Source: Nostoc sp. TH1S01 (GTDB lineage Bacteria > Cyanobacteriota > Cyanobacteriia > Cyanobacteriales > Nostocaceae). Taken from it: a stretch of DNA of 44,273 nt. The translations under genes were made by a program, and so were the position numbers. The notes under the pieces were generated by a model. That model made no database searches. It was given only the letters and a program-made list of their open reading frames with translations, and was not told where the DNA came from. Location of the stretch: contig JAGKSW010000156.1 in assembly GCA_018993265.1 (NCBI GenBank), positions 1 to 44,273 on the forward strand. Reading direction: 5' to 3'. Below are positions 8,044 to 17,632 of this stretch, one piece after another (positions within the stretch are counted from its first letter, which is position 1; every line of letters starts with the position of its first letter).

Positions 8044-8511
8044 TTGCAGGTGCAACCTTTAAGCATTTTGGTACTGCATGGGCCAAACCTAAATTTGCTG
8101 GGACAGAGAGAGCCGGGAATTTATGGTGCTGTAACTTTGGCCGAAATTAACCGTTTACTGCAAGAGAAAGCGGCAGAGATACAAGCAAGTGTGTTTGCCA
8201 TGCAGTCTAATCATGAAGGAGCTTTGGTAGACGCAATTCATGAAGCTTTAGGTAAACACCAAGGAATTTTAATTAATGCTGGAGCATATACCCATACTAG
8301 TGTGGCATTACGAGATGCGATCGCAGCAGTTAATTTACCAGCAGTTGAAGTACACCTCAGCAATATTTACCGACGAGAAGATTTTCGCCATCATTCTTAT
8401 ATAGCGCCTGTAGTTATTGGGCAAATCAGCGGTTTTGGCGAACAAAGTTATTTGTTAGGCTTACAGGCTTTAGTGCATCATTTGCGAAAGGATATTGACA
8501 CCAAAGGGTGA
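8044..8511 (+). CDS. aroQ: 3-dehydroquinate dehydratase, type II
   Basis: This enzyme converts 3-dehydroquinate to 3-dehydroshikimate in the shikimate pathway. The 155-residue length is normal for the dodecameric type II enzyme. Family signatures are all present: [13 protein letters not shown] at the N-terminus, the catalytic Tyr in the following EPGIYG segment, [10 protein letters not shown] in the middle, the [13 protein letters not shown] strand, and the [16 protein letters not shown] segment carrying the catalytic His. No ATG is available at the right place; TTG 8044 or GTG 8050 must be used, and AAGGGA at about 8031 fits TTG 8044. The small ORF upstream probably shares its transcript. 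Confidence 0.95.
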   Translation: MQVQPLSILVLHGPNLNLLGQREPGIYGAVTLAEINRLLQEKAAEIQASVFAMQSNHEGALVDAIHEALGKHQGILINAGAYTHTSVALRDAIAAVNLPAVEVHLSNIYRREDFRHHSYIAPVVIGQISGFGEQSYLLGLQALVHHLRKDIDTKG

Positions 8512-8645
8512 GCCGCAGGCTAGGATAAAGGCTAGGCTGAAGGATAAAATTTTACCCGCCTTTGGATTTTCCTGTTAAGTATAGGAAGTTACTCTAAGAG
8601 CGTTGAACTTTATTCTTTCAGACTTGAATCTTTACACTTCAGAAT

Positions 8646-9572
8646 ATGCGCTATTCACTCTTCAGTCGATTTAGAGGTACTTTACTAGGAGCTTTATTAG
8701 GTGCAAGTTTAGTCAAGTCTGGAGAACAAACACCTCAAAGTTCCCCAGATTTTGGCAAATTAATGCTTCTAGGTACTGAAAGTCTTGTGACGTTAGGCAA
8801 ATTAGATTTAGATGACTGGAAACAGCGTCAGCAACAAGAATTGCCTGACTTAAATATTACTAATAGTGTTACTTCACATATTATTTTAGCCACCTTACCA
8901 GTGGCAGTTTTTTTTCATGATAATCTGCTAAATTTGAGAACTCAGCTGGTACACACCTACAAACTTTGGGGAGACGACCCAGTTGTACAAGATGGCATAT
9001 TAGCTGTAGGCTATACGATCGCTTTATCTTTAACCGAAAAATTAGAGCCTCAAACCCTCATACCTCAAATAATTAGTTTTGTTGGTGAAACACCAACATC
9101 ATTACCAAAAAAATTATTACAAGTTAATGATTTGTTAACTAAACACGCTGGGTTAGAAACAGCCAAAGCAGAGTTAAATACAAAAGATAAAACAAGTAGT
9201 GCGATCGCAATGGCATTTTACTGCTTTCTCAGTACACCAGAAGACTTCCGCTTGACGGTTTTACGAGCAACTCGGCTGTTACCTGACCAGACAATAGGTG
9301 CGATCGCAGGTGCTTTATCTGGAGCTTATAACAGCACCGCAGGAATTCCTACCCAATGGAGAGTTTTGCACTCATCAACCGATAATTCTACTGGGATACT
9401 GGTCAATTATTCACAAATGTTAGAATTGACCGATGCACTTTTAGCTGTATGGTCGGGAGTGTATAACCTAGCCCTACATCCAAAACAATTTCCCCAAGAA
9501 GGATGTGTGATGTATGACAAACAAAATTCTATTTCTGTTTTTGCAGCACCACGCGTCATTCGATCACGCTAA
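8646..9572 (+). CDS. ADP-ribosylglycohydrolase-like protein lacking the metal site
   Basis: The 308-residue protein has the overall pattern of the DraG/ADP-ribosylglycohydrolase family: N-terminal FRGTLLGALLGASL, an all-helical body, SSAIAMAFYCFLSTPEDF, and the C-terminal TIGAIAGALSGAYN segment. Active members carry a DDT motif near the N-terminus and a GDTDTIGAI motif near the C-terminus for two Mg ions. Here these positions read NSVTSHI and LLPDQTIGAI, so most metal ligands are gone. It is probably a non-catalytic relative or has another function. No signal peptide is evident. It starts 134 bp after aroQ in the same direction. Confidence 0.75.
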   Translation: MRYSLFSRFRGTLLGALLGASLVKSGEQTPQSSPDFGKLMLLGTESLVTLGKLDLDDWKQRQQQELPDLNITNSVTSHIILATLPVAVFFHDNLLNLRTQLVHTYKLWGDDPVVQDGILAVGYTIALSLTEKLEPQTLIPQIISFVGETPTSLPKKLLQVNDLLTKHAGLETAKAELNTKDKTSSAIAMAFYCFLSTPEDFRLTVLRATRLLPDQTIGAIAGALSGAYNSTAGIPTQWRVLHSSTDNSTGILVNYSQMLELTDALLAVWSGVYNLALHPKQFPQEGCVMYDKQNSISVFAAPRVIRSR

Positions 9573-9758
9573 TCAATCGCTAATTAATCCAAAAAACAGC
9601 AAAACTTATAACTTTTCTAGTTGGATTTCAATTTTTACTTGCACCTGATTCTGTCAGCAGAGATTCCAAATCATCTTTCTCAACTACTTGTAACGCCAGC
9701 TTAAACATTGATTAAAAAAAATTTTGTTCTGAGCTATTAAAGTCAGCAGCCAGAGGTA

Positions 9759-12434
9759 ATGAAAAAGCAGCAATTTTTTCAGTCCTTAACCCAGCAATTA
9801 ACTGCTTGGCGGCGTTCTACAGCTATGTATCGCCCAGTACGTTGGCTGGTTAAGCAATGTCAAAATCGCCAAAGCTGTCGTGGTCAACCTCAAACAAATG
9901 TTCTCAGGAATTTTAATAATAGCAAACACGATAAACGCAAAACGGTATCCAGATCAATGGCAAAATCGATCAAAACTCAGACTGGAATTAAAGCAGTCGG
10001 TTTAGGCTGGGTACATGAACAACGTTCTTCTGTGGTTTTTGCGATTGCAGTTGTTTCTCTGACAGGGGTACTAGGTCATAAGCTATACAACCAACCCCAA
10101 CTGCAAGTAGGAACCTACGCACCACAAACTTTTAAAGCACCTTACTCTACCAGCATTGAAGATAAAAAACAAACTGAAGCTCGGCGCAAAGAGGTTAGTA
10201 AAAGTTCTACACCAGTCTTAATGGTTGATGCTCAGATAACAACCAAAATTGGTCAACAGTTGCAAAAACTTCTTGACCAAGGTAACGAAATTCGCTCTGT
10301 TGCTGGGCCTTTTCCTTTTTTTGATACCGCAGTTTTATCTTTACCTACCCAGCAGTATCTACGTGCTTGTTCAGATTCAGAATGGAAAGCACTACTAGCA
10401 GCTGTCGAAAATAAAAGTAAACAGAAATTAAATCTGTTTCCAGACAATCAAACCAATTTCCTCCGAAAGCATCACTCTGCTAAATATCCTTCCTTATTTC
10501 CAAATGCAACAGGTTTACCTATTAACCCGCATCAGCCACTAACTATCACCCAGCCTCAACCATCTGAACCACCTCAGCCTAGCAATATTACCCAAAATAA
10601 AGACTTTCAACTAGCAGTAGGAGAGTTGGAAGCTTATCAAATCACCACCTCAGCACAGAATTTATTTTCCTTGGTGCAGCAAATATCTCAAGTACGCCAA
10701 GCATACATCAAAGCAAAGTCGCAATTTTTACAATTAGAAACAGCTAATTCGGAGACAGTTTATCAAGAAACTGTGATTTTAGATTTATCAGATGATGATT
10801 GGTCAACTACTTACACACAAGTTCGCCAAATTGCTGAGCGTATTCTTACCCAAGGTATTCCTGAAGGGCTACCGGATGAAATTATACAGAAGACAGTAAA
10901 TATCCATGTCCAAGATTTAGTGCCGAAAGATGCTGAAGCTTTAGCATCTAAGTTATTGTTGACAGTCCTAGAACCGAATTTAAAAAAAGATGAAGAAAAA
11001 ACTCAACTACAAGCGCAACAAGCAGCAGAAGGAGTTTTGCCTGTAATAGTAAAGGTGAATCAAGGTCAGATAATTGTTCGTAAAGGACAAAAAATTACTG
11101 AATGGCAGTTTGATGTCTTGGAAGAGTATAAATTAATTCGTCGAGAAAATAACTGGCTAGGGCTGACGAAGTTAGCAGTGATTATTACAGGTGCAATTGG
11201 AATTTTTGTTTGGGTAGAAAATCATCATAAGTATCGATTACGACAACGCGATCACCTATTGATATTACTGCTAACTTTGAGTAGCCCAGCAGCGATCGCA
11301 ATGGGGATACTTCATACTACTTGGAGTGCTGTTGGTTTATTATTGGGCAGCTTTTATGGGCCGACTTTGGGTGCAACAGTCATAGGATTGTTATTGCTAG
11401 TTATACCTACTAGTTGGGAAATCAGTAAGATAGCACTGCTAGCTGGTGCAGCTGGAGGAATATTAGGTAGTTGCATCGCTCAAAGACTGCGATCGCGTGA
11501 AGAATTAGCACTATTAGGTGTTGCTATTGCTGCTACTCAAGGTAGCGTTTACCTAATTTTGAGTTTATTCTTCGGTGCCGCCTTTGGTACAGGCTGGTAC
11601 ATGGTATTTCAAGCAGCCGGAGTGTTTGCTTTATCAGGTTTAGCTTGGAGTATCGTCGCCTTGGGTGTCAGTCCCTATTTAGAAAAATTATTTGATTTAG
11701 TCACTCCCATTCGGTTAGCGGAACTGGCAAATCCCAATCGTCCCTTGTTAAAAAAACTGGCCACAGAAACTCCCGGAACTTTTCAACACACTTTATTTGT
11801 TGCCACTCTTGCAGAAGCTGCTGCGAAAAAATTGGGGTGTAATGTCGAATTAGTCAGGGCTGGGACTCTTTACCACGATATTGGTAAGATGCATGATCCT
11901 TTAGGTTTTATCGAAAACCAAATGGGGGGGCCAAATAAACACGAAACAGAAATTCAAGACCCTTGGAAAAGTGCCGAAATTATTAAAAAGCACGTCAGTG
12001 AAGGCTTAGTTATGGCACGTAAACACTTGTTACCCACAGCAATTCAAGCGTTTATTCCCGAACACCAAGGTACAATGCTGATTGCTTATTTTTATCATCA
12101 AGCACAGCAGCAAGCCCAAGCAGATCCCAGCATCAAAGTAGATGAAGCTGATTTTCGTTACGACGGCCCAATTCCCCAATCACGGGAAACGGGAATTGTC
12201 ATGTTAGCAGATGCTTGTGAAGCAGCCTTGCGATCGCTCAAAGAAGTGACACCCGAACAAGCGTTAACCACCTTAAATAATATTCTGCGTGCCAGATGGC
12301 AAGATAATCAACTACAAGACTCAGGATTAACACGAGATGAAATGACACAAATTGCCCAAATTTTTGTCGAAGTTTGGCAGCAATTTCATCACAAACGTAT
12401 TGCTTATCCTAAGTTAAAGGTTAGTAATAAATAG
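9759..12434 (+). CDS. 7TM-HD family phosphohydrolase (PgpH-like)
   Basis: The 891-residue membrane protein has a basic cytoplasmic N-terminus, a first membrane segment at about residues 90-108 (VVFAIAVVSLTGVLGHKLY), and a large extracytoplasmic 7TMR-HDED domain with a Pro-rich insert (QPSEPPQPSN). A block of membrane helices follows from about 470 to 640, then a cytoplasmic HD domain. HD ligands are seen in GTFQHTLFVATL, TLYHDIGKM, FIPEHQGT and MLADACEA. The order matches PgpH of Listeria, which hydrolyses c-di-AMP. Cyanobacteria make c-di-AMP, so that role is plausible but inferred. The start ATG has AGAGG about 8 bp upstream. Confidence 0.88.
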   Translation: MKKQQFFQSLTQQLTAWRRSTAMYRPVRWLVKQCQNRQSCRGQPQTNVLRNFNNSKHDKRKTVSRSMAKSIKTQTGIKAVGLGWVHEQRSSVVFAIAVVSLTGVLGHKLYNQPQLQVGTYAPQTFKAPYSTSIEDKKQTEARRKEVSKSSTPVLMVDAQITTKIGQQLQKLLDQGNEIRSVAGPFPFFDTAVLSLPTQQYLRACSDSEWKALLAAVENKSKQKLNLFPDNQTNFLRKHHSAKYPSLFPNATGLPINPHQPLTITQPQPSEPPQPSNITQNKDFQLAVGELEAYQITTSAQNLFSLVQQISQVRQAYIKAKSQFLQLETANSETVYQETVILDLSDDDWSTTYTQVRQIAERILTQGIPEGLPDEIIQKTVNIHVQDLVPKDAEALASKLLLTVLEPNLKKDEEKTQLQAQQAAEGVLPVIVKVNQGQIIVRKGQKITEWQFDVLEEYKLIRRENNWLGLTKLAVIITGAIGIFVWVENHHKYRLRQRDHLLILLLTLSSPAAIAMGILHTTWSAVGLLLGSFYGPTLGATVIGLLLLVIPTSWEISKIALLAGAAGGILGSCIAQRLRSREELALLGVAIAATQGSVYLILSLFFGAAFGTGWYMVFQAAGVFALSGLAWSIVALGVSPYLEKLFDLVTPIRLAELANPNRPLLKKLATETPGTFQHTLFVATLAEAAAKKLGCNVELVRAGTLYHDIGKMHDPLGFIENQMGGPNKHETEIQDPWKSAEIIKKHVSEGLVMARKHLLPTAIQAFIPEHQGTMLIAYFYHQAQQQAQADPSIKVDEADFRYDGPIPQSRETGIVMLADACEAALRSLKEVTPEQALTTLNNILRARWQDNQLQDSGLTRDEMTQIAQIFVEVWQQFHHKRIAYPKLKVSNK

Positions 12435-12470
12435 TCCATAGTCAAAGTAAAAAATGACGAATGACCAACT

Positions 12471-12573
12471 TACAGCATATTTTGAGTACATGAGGTACAA
12501 GCATAAAACCTAAAACCATGTAGAGACGTTACATGTAACGTCTCTACAGTATTTCACGAATATCGAAACTGCC
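12471..12573 (-). mobile_element. Miniature element, copy 2 of an inverted pair
   Basis: The reverse complement of this 103-bp segment matches 4111-4213 at all but a few positions, including the perfect central palindrome. Its TACAGCA end is intact on the left; the other end has changed to GCCGTA. It sits between the 7TM-HD and Uma2 genes and disrupts no visible gene. Confidence 0.8.
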
Positions 12574-12620
12574 GTAATAATTTATTGCTAGGCTACAAAT
12601 ATTAAGATTGAGGAACGAAT

Positions 12621-13196
12621 ATGACTGCTTTGATTCTTGACCTCAGCCCCGTCATTGAGTTAACGGATGAGCAGTTTTTTGAAATTTGTCAAAATAATCG
12701 AGACATACGTTTTGAGCGGACAGCACAAGGAGAAATAATTATTATGCCGCCTACGGGATGGGAAAATGGAAATCGCAATGTAAAACTGATATTCAGATTA
12801 GAGTCTTGGGCTAATGTTGATGGTACAGGCTTGGTTTTTGATTCTTCTACGGGTTTCATTCTTCCCAACGGTGCAACGCGATCGCCTGATGCGGCTTGGG
12901 TAAAAAGGGCCAGAATAGAAGCTTTAAATCCCGATCCTGCCAAGTTTTTACCTATGGCTCCTGATTTTGTAGTGGAGTTGCGCTCTCCTACAGATAGCCT
13001 AGAAAGATTGCAACTTAAAATGCAGGAATACATTGATAACGGTGTGCTTCTAGGCTGGCTAATTGACCCGCAAAATCAACGCGTAGAAATTTACCGTCAA
13101 GGGCAAGAAGTTAAGGTTTTACAATCTCCTAGTAACTTGAGTGGAGAGGATATTTTACCAGGCTTTATTTTGGATTTATCACAAATTTTGAGTTAG
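12621..13196 (+). CDS. Uma2 family nuclease-like protein (DUF820)
   Basis: This 191-residue protein belongs to the Uma2/DUF820 family, hugely expanded in filamentous cyanobacteria and related in fold to PD-(D/E)XK nucleases. Recognisable segments are DEQFFEICQNN, ERTAQGEIIIMPPTG, the core motif RSPDAAWV, then FVVELRSPTDSL with the E-L-R-S catalytic strand, and GWLIDPQNQRVEIYR. The PD-type Asp and the E-x-R/K pair are present, so the nuclease fold may be active. A biological role is not established for the family, though transposon-associated or antitoxin-free toxin-like roles have been proposed. It lies alone between a miniature element and the convergent DUF445 gene. Confidence 0.88.
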   Translation: MTALILDLSPVIELTDEQFFEICQNNRDIRFERTAQGEIIIMPPTGWENGNRNVKLIFRLESWANVDGTGLVFDSSTGFILPNGATRSPDAAWVKRARIEALNPDPAKFLPMAPDFVVELRSPTDSLERLQLKMQEYIDNGVLLGWLIDPQNQRVEIYRQGQEVKVLQSPSNLSGEDILPGFILDLSQILS

Positions 13197-13224
13197 GCGT
13201 TTCACTGTGATTTCACATCAATAA

Positions 13225-14460
13225 TTACTGCTGACTCAAGATTAAAAATACTGTTTGGCATAAACCAACAATAAAACCTAAAATCCCGCCTAAAGTCACG
13301 ATCGCCTGCAATTCATTTTTGACAATTCCTTCAATTGCTGCTTCCAAATCAGCCGGAGAAGTTGACTTTACACGGTCAATAATTACTTGGTCGATGGACA
13401 GAATTGGAATGGCTTGCGCCACAATATCTTCTAAATCTTTTTCTAAATAACGTTCTAAAATCAAAGCCAATTCTAAGCTGACAACTTCTAAAGAAGAATT
13501 GACAACAGGTGAAGCACTCAGCCGATTTAGCAATAATGTAGCGATATGTTCCCAATTCACAGAATCGGTGAATCCTTGTAGCAAATCGCCACCAGTACTT
13601 TGAATATATTGGCGGACTGTTTCGCGGGTGGTTTTGCGTAACTGTCTGACTGTACCAATTGGTAAGTTTTGTAATGATAAATTTTGCAAGATTTTTTTCA
13701 GGCGATCGCGCACTTGCAAATCTTGGGTTAATTCTTGCAAACGAGTATTTGTGGCTTCTTTTTCATCCAAACAAAAAGTTCTTAGTCTGGTAAGGGTATT
13801 GCGTAAGCCAAACAAATTAGCTACTACCCAATAAGTACCGCTAGTTTTTTCTCGAAAGCTTTCATCGATAATTTGAATTGTGCGATCGGTTAAAAAATCA
13901 ACTATCGCCTGACGCAACACATCAGGCGGTAAAACTGTCTGCAATAACCAATCAGCTAGGCGTGTAGCTTGTTCATCAGTTAATTGTAAATCTAGCAGGA
14001 CTTGATCAAAAATCTGATTGATTTGTGCCTCTAAAAAGTCTTCCCTTCTTGCTAAAACTTTCAACAAGCGCGGTAAAGATTCGCCTAACAAATCACGCAA
14101 AATTCCGGCGACAATTTTAGCACTTTTTTGGTCTTTATCTGCTTTGATTTGTTCAATTGCTAACCGTAACAACCACAGAATTGCGCCTTGGACTCGTTCT
14201 GTTTGCAACAAGCGCCGCGCCAGCTTTTGTAATTCTTCTGGCGTGAGCAGCGAACCCATGATTGTATTAGAAATATTTTTAGCCAAACGCTCCTGGTTGC
14301 GAGGAATCAAACCAGGAGTAAAAGGCACTCTTCGTCCACCAATATAAATTGCTCGATAGGGACGAAATAACATTTTGATGGCTATATCGTTTGTGAAATA
14401 GCCAATTACCCCACCTAGTATTGGGGGAGATACGTAAAGCCAAAGATGAGACCAATCCAC
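13225..14460 (-). CDS. DUF445 family membrane protein
   Basis: A protein of 411 residues with the signatures of DUF445: N-terminal membrane segment [21 protein letters not shown], then [18 protein letters not shown], a long helical middle, and a C-terminal membrane segment ([20 protein letters not shown]). It is an envelope or thylakoid membrane protein of unknown function. The open frame extends to TTG 14550, but the extra 30 residues are encoded by STRR-like AATTTCCAAATTC repeats. GTG 14460, giving [13 protein letters not shown], is the more natural start. It follows menG on the same strand and may be co-transcribed. Confidence 0.85.
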   Translation of the reverse strand: MDWSHLWLYVSPPILGGVIGYFTNDIAIKMLFRPYRAIYIGGRRVPFTPGLIPRNQERLAKNISNTIMGSLLTPEELQKLARRLLQTERVQGAILWLLRLAIEQIKADKDQKSAKIVAGILRDLLGESLPRLLKVLARREDFLEAQINQIFDQVLLDLQLTDEQATRLADWLLQTVLPPDVLRQAIVDFLTDRTIQIIDESFREKTSGTYWVVANLFGLRNTLTRLRTFCLDEKEATNTRLQELTQDLQVRDRLKKILQNLSLQNLPIGTVRQLRKTTRETVRQYIQSTGGDLLQGFTDSVNWEHIATLLLNRLSASPVVNSSLEVVSLELALILERYLEKDLEDIVAQAIPILSIDQVIIDRVKSTSPADLEAAIEGIVKNELQAIVTLGGILGFIVGLCQTVFLILSQQ

Positions 14461-14572
14461 AGGATTTTGGACTTGCCAATTTTGAATTTGGAAATTTAGA
14501 CTCGGATGTTGGTTTCTCAAGGACTTCTGCTTCTTTGCCCGCAGAGCCAATCAAAAATCTCAAATCTCAAAT

Positions 14573-15265
14573 CTAAGATTTACCAACTACCAACACTCCC
14601 ATCATACCGTTCACAATGGGGTAGTGTGTAACCGATGCAAAACCAGCTTGTCTAGCTAATTCCATCTGCACATCCCCTGTAGGAAAGCGATCTAAGCTGG
14701 GACTGATGTAGGCATACTGTTCTTTTAAGCCTAGACTTTCCGCCATTGGTACAACTATAGAATTTAAGTACCATTGTTGAAATGCCCTTAACTGCTGGTT
14801 GTTCGGTCGATGAAAATCTAAAATTGCCGCCTTCGCACCTGGCTTGAGAACCCGGTGAATTTCTCTCAGGCTTTGGGGAATATCTGTAACATTTCTTAAC
14901 CCATAACCCATTGTTCCCGCATCAAATTGGTTATTCTCAAAAGGTAAATCGAGAACATCAGCTTCTACCCAAGTGATGGCGGGTTGGGGGTATTGTTGTT
15001 GAGAGCGTTGTTGAGCAGTTGCGAGTAGGTTAGGTGAAAAATCTACACCATACACCTGTCCTGTATTGCCTACACGCCGTGCTAAACGCAACGCTAAATC
15101 ACCACTCCCACAACATAAATCAATACAAGTGTCTCCGGGTTTAGCACCACTCCATCTAATCGCCATTTCTTTCCATATCTGGTGTTGTCCCAAACTCAAC
15201 CAATTATTTAGCTGGTCATACACGGGAGCAATACTGTCAAAAATGGCACGAACGTCTTGATTCAT
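14573..15265 (-). CDS. menG: Demethylphylloquinone / demethylmenaquinone C-methyltransferase
   Basis: A SAM-dependent methyltransferase of the UbiE/MenG family, 230 residues from ATG 15265. The UbiE signatures are present: FDSIAPVYDQLNNWLS at the N-terminus, the SAM loop DLCCGSGDLAL, VYGVDFSPNLL, and the second UbiE motif MGYGLRNVTDIPQSLREIHRVLKPG. In cyanobacteria this enzyme performs the last methylation of phylloquinone, the photosystem I A1 cofactor. The frame can be read upstream to ATG 15286, but the added residues MTNHQSP come from an STRR block, so 15265 is preferred. The DUF445 gene follows on the same strand. Confidence 0.92.
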   Translation of the reverse strand: MNQDVRAIFDSIAPVYDQLNNWLSLGQHQIWKEMAIRWSGAKPGDTCIDLCCGSGDLALRLARRVGNTGQVYGVDFSPNLLATAQQRSQQQYPQPAITWVEADVLDLPFENNQFDAGTMGYGLRNVTDIPQSLREIHRVLKPGAKAAILDFHRPNNQQLRAFQQWYLNSIVVPMAESLGLKEQYAYISPSLDRFPTGDVQMELARQAGFASVTHYPIVNGMMGVLVVGKS

Positions 15266-15338
15266 TGGTGATTGGTGATTAGTCATTGGTCATTAGTCAT
15301 TCGTCACTTGCCAATGACAAAGGACAAATGACAAATAA
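15264..15338. repeat. STRR block upstream of menG
   Basis: Degenerate heptamers of the type ATTGGTG / TTAGTCA / TTGGTCA run through the gap and turn into their complement (GACAAAGGACAAATGACAAA) near 15317-15335. The block overlaps the possible longer menG N-terminus. It fills the space between menG and the response regulator, so little unique promoter sequence remains and the two genes may be transcribed together. Confidence 0.7.
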
Positions 15339-16298
15339 CTACAGAGTGGACTGATAGCAACGACTGCTACTCAGAGCGATCGCTACTAGTTGAGCTGATA
15401 AATTAATCAGGTTCAGTTCATCTTCTCGCAAAGAGCAAGGTTGTTGCCATTGGAGTGACAACACACCTAACATATCATTCCGGTAGGTAATTGGGATAAC
15501 TAAATGTGCTTGGACACCAGTCTCTTGATAGTGTGATAAGCCAGAGAGTTTAGGATCTTTAGCGACATTTAAGGCTACTTGAATTTTTCCTGTAGCGATC
15601 GCTTCATTTACCAAGGGGTCTTTGTATAGCCAGTTTACTGTAGTAGTACCAACACGGCTATGAGAACCTTGAACGTTAGCTAATTGATTTCCTTCAACTA
15701 GCTGCAAAATACAGCCATCCGCAGCAAAACTATCACTAAAGGCTGTGGCTATGGGTTTGACAATCGACTCTAAAGTATCTGCGGCTTGGGTGACTTGCAC
15801 TAACACAGACAATAATGCCATTTGAGCATTGGCACGACGTAATTCTTCTGTGCGTTGCTTTAACAAATCATAGGTTTCTGCCGCTCTTTGGACAACCGCC
15901 TTCAGTTCGCCAGGATCCCAAGGCTTGGTGATATATTTGTAGACTTGTCCCGCGTTGATCGCTTCTACTAAGTCTTCAATATCAGTAAAGCCAGTCAGGA
16001 TTATCCTAACTGTGTCGGGAAACTGCGGTACAGTTTTACTCAAGAACTCCGTACCTTTCATTTCTGGCATTCGTTGGTCGGAGATAATGACTGCCACTTC
16101 TCCTTCTGCTGCCAAAACTTCTAAGGCATTTATACCGCTATCAGCTTTTAAAACTTGAAAGTCGCGCCGAAAAGTTCGATAAAGTAAATCGAGATTATCT
16201 GGCTCATCATCGACTACCAATATTTTGAGTTTTTTTGCTCTTTCCAAAGTAGCTGTTTGCCGACGACTTGTATTTATTTCCAACGTGGGATTATCCAT
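15339..16298 (-). CDS. Response regulator with REC and GAF domains
   Basis: The 319-residue protein has an N-terminal receiver domain (residues about 24-145) with acidic pair Asp30/Asp31, phospho-acceptor Asp74 in ISDQRMPEMKG, and Lys125 in YKYITKPWDPGE. A short coiled-coil linker (LLKQRTEELRRANAQM) and a C-terminal GAF domain (about 175-315) follow. There is no DNA-binding or output enzyme domain, so output would be through the GAF domain or a partner kinase or cyclase. No histidine kinase lies in the window. The GAF domain lacks an obvious bilin-binding Cys-His motif. The 240-bp gap to raf1 is a divergent promoter region. Confidence 0.88.
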   Translation of the reverse strand: MDNPTLEINTSRRQTATLERAKKLKILVVDDEPDNLDLLYRTFRRDFQVLKADSGINALEVLAAEGEVAVIISDQRMPEMKGTEFLSKTVPQFPDTVRIILTGFTDIEDLVEAINAGQVYKYITKPWDPGELKAVVQRAAETYDLLKQRTEELRRANAQMALLSVLVQVTQAADTLESIVKPIATAFSDSFAADGCILQLVEGNQLANVQGSHSRVGTTTVNWLYKDPLVNEAIATGKIQVALNVAKDPKLSGLSHYQETGVQAHLVIPITYRNDMLGVLSLQWQQPCSLREDELNLINLSAQLVAIALSSSRCYQSTL

Positions 16299-16540
16299 GA
16301 GATAATTCCTGTAAATAATTCACTATAGTGTTATATTCCACACCAAGCTTAGTTGATAGATGGTGCGTAAGCCTTGCGTGAAGGTACTGATCAGTTCTTA
16401 TGCAGAACTTGCGTGTACTATTGATAACCTATAATTTTGTTTGGCGGTAGAGTGAGAGATAGTTCGCTGTTAAAGATTAGAATAAGACTTGCCGATCAGG
16501 TATCGGTAGTTTTCTCTAGTTCAAGTTGCCATTCCCGATT

Positions 16541-17632
16541 ATGAATGACTTACCACCCAACGCCCAAAACCCTGATACCGCTGGAAACGACAATGCACAG
16601 GAGTTACTGCGTAAACTGAGACAAAAGCAAGGTAATTGGGTGGAATGGGGAATCGCGATCGCCACCTTGCAAAAGTCTGGCTATAACCCTCAAGAAATTT
16701 TTGAAGCAACTGGATTTGAGCCAATTCAACAAAATCAGGTAGTGGTTGGCGCTCAAGTTTACAATTCTATAGAAAAAGTCGGGGCATCAGAAGCGGCGCG
16801 ATCGCACTACAGTACAAGAGGTAGTGATGTTTTATACGAATTACGCTTACTCAGCCAAGAAGAACGAGCAGCAGCAGCAGAATTAACTTTTATACATAAA
16901 CTTGATGTCGATGGTGCGAGAGAAATAGCCAAGGCCATGAAAGATTATTCTTGGTTACGCACTTTACCAGAAGGATTTTCGGCTCATGCGGGGGATGCAG
17001 TGGCTTACCAAGCCTGGAAATTAGCCAGGCAAAATTCTGATTTGGCAGAGCGATCGCGTTTAATAGCTAAAGGGTTGCGTTTTGCTCAGACAGATTCAGC
17101 CAGGAAGCAACTAGAGCAACTGTTGGTTGATTTTACCGTTGTTCCTAAGCGTCCGGCTCCTCTGCTGCCCTTTTACCGCTTTGACTCCGAAGATGAACTA
17201 CCACGCATCTTACCTGTGGTGGGGAAACTTCCCTTAACAGCTCAAGATTTGCAGGCTGTACCTTTAATTTCAGCTAGTGAACCATTCCAAATAGTCAAGT
17301 TTGCTGGCGAACAAGCTTGGGTTCCTTTACCTGGTTGGCAAGTGTTGTTAAATGCAGAAGATCCAGTAGTGATGTTAGCAGATAGCGATCGCCTGCCCAA
17401 TCAAGCACAGACACAAAACAGGCGAGAAGAAGTACTAATAGTTGTTGACCGCGCTCAAAGACAATGGGATGCTACTAGCTATTTTGTCATTGATAATAAC
17501 GGTAATTTAGATATTCAATGGTTAGAAACAGAACCAGAGATTTCTATCTTGGGTAAAGTAATTGTCATTGTGCGTCCAAAGAAAATTTTGGACGAGGAAG
17601 TGACTAAAGAACCTTGGTTAATTGACGAATAA
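16541..17632 (+). CDS. raf1: Rubisco accumulation factor 1
   Basis: Raf1 is a cyanobacterial and plant chaperone that stabilises RbcL dimers during assembly of the Rubisco L8S8 holoenzyme. The 363-residue product has the expected length and order: an N-terminal helical, HTH-like domain (ELLRKLRQKQGNWVEWG, YNPQEIFEATGFEP), the helical middle (YELRLLSQEERAAAAELTFI, MKDYSWLRTLPEGFS), a linker, and the C-terminal beta domain (LPFYRFDSEDELPRILPVVG, WVPLPGWQVLLNAEDPVV). A TTG at 16526 extends the frame by five residues, but ATG 16541 gives the usual start. The Rubisco operon itself is not in the window. Confidence 0.93.
   Translation: MNDLPPNAQNPDTAGNDNAQELLRKLRQKQGNWVEWGIAIATLQKSGYNPQEIFEATGFEPIQQNQVVVGAQVYNSIEKVGASEAARSHYSTRGSDVLYELRLLSQEERAAAAELTFIHKLDVDGAREIAKAMKDYSWLRTLPEGFSAHAGDAVAYQAWKLARQNSDLAERSRLIAKGLRFAQTDSARKQLEQLLVDFTVVPKRPAPLLPFYRFDSEDELPRILPVVGKLPLTAQDLQAVPLISASEPFQIVKFAGEQAWVPLPGWQVLLNAEDPVVMLADSDRLPNQAQTQNRREEVLIVVDRAQRQWDATSYFVIDNNGNLDIQWLETEPEISILGKVIVIVRPKKILDEEVTKEPWLIDE

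Noticed and set aside
15339-16298. Bilin-binding (phytochrome-like) GAF domain in the response regulator.
   Set aside because: No Cys-His bilin motif is seen in the GAF region.
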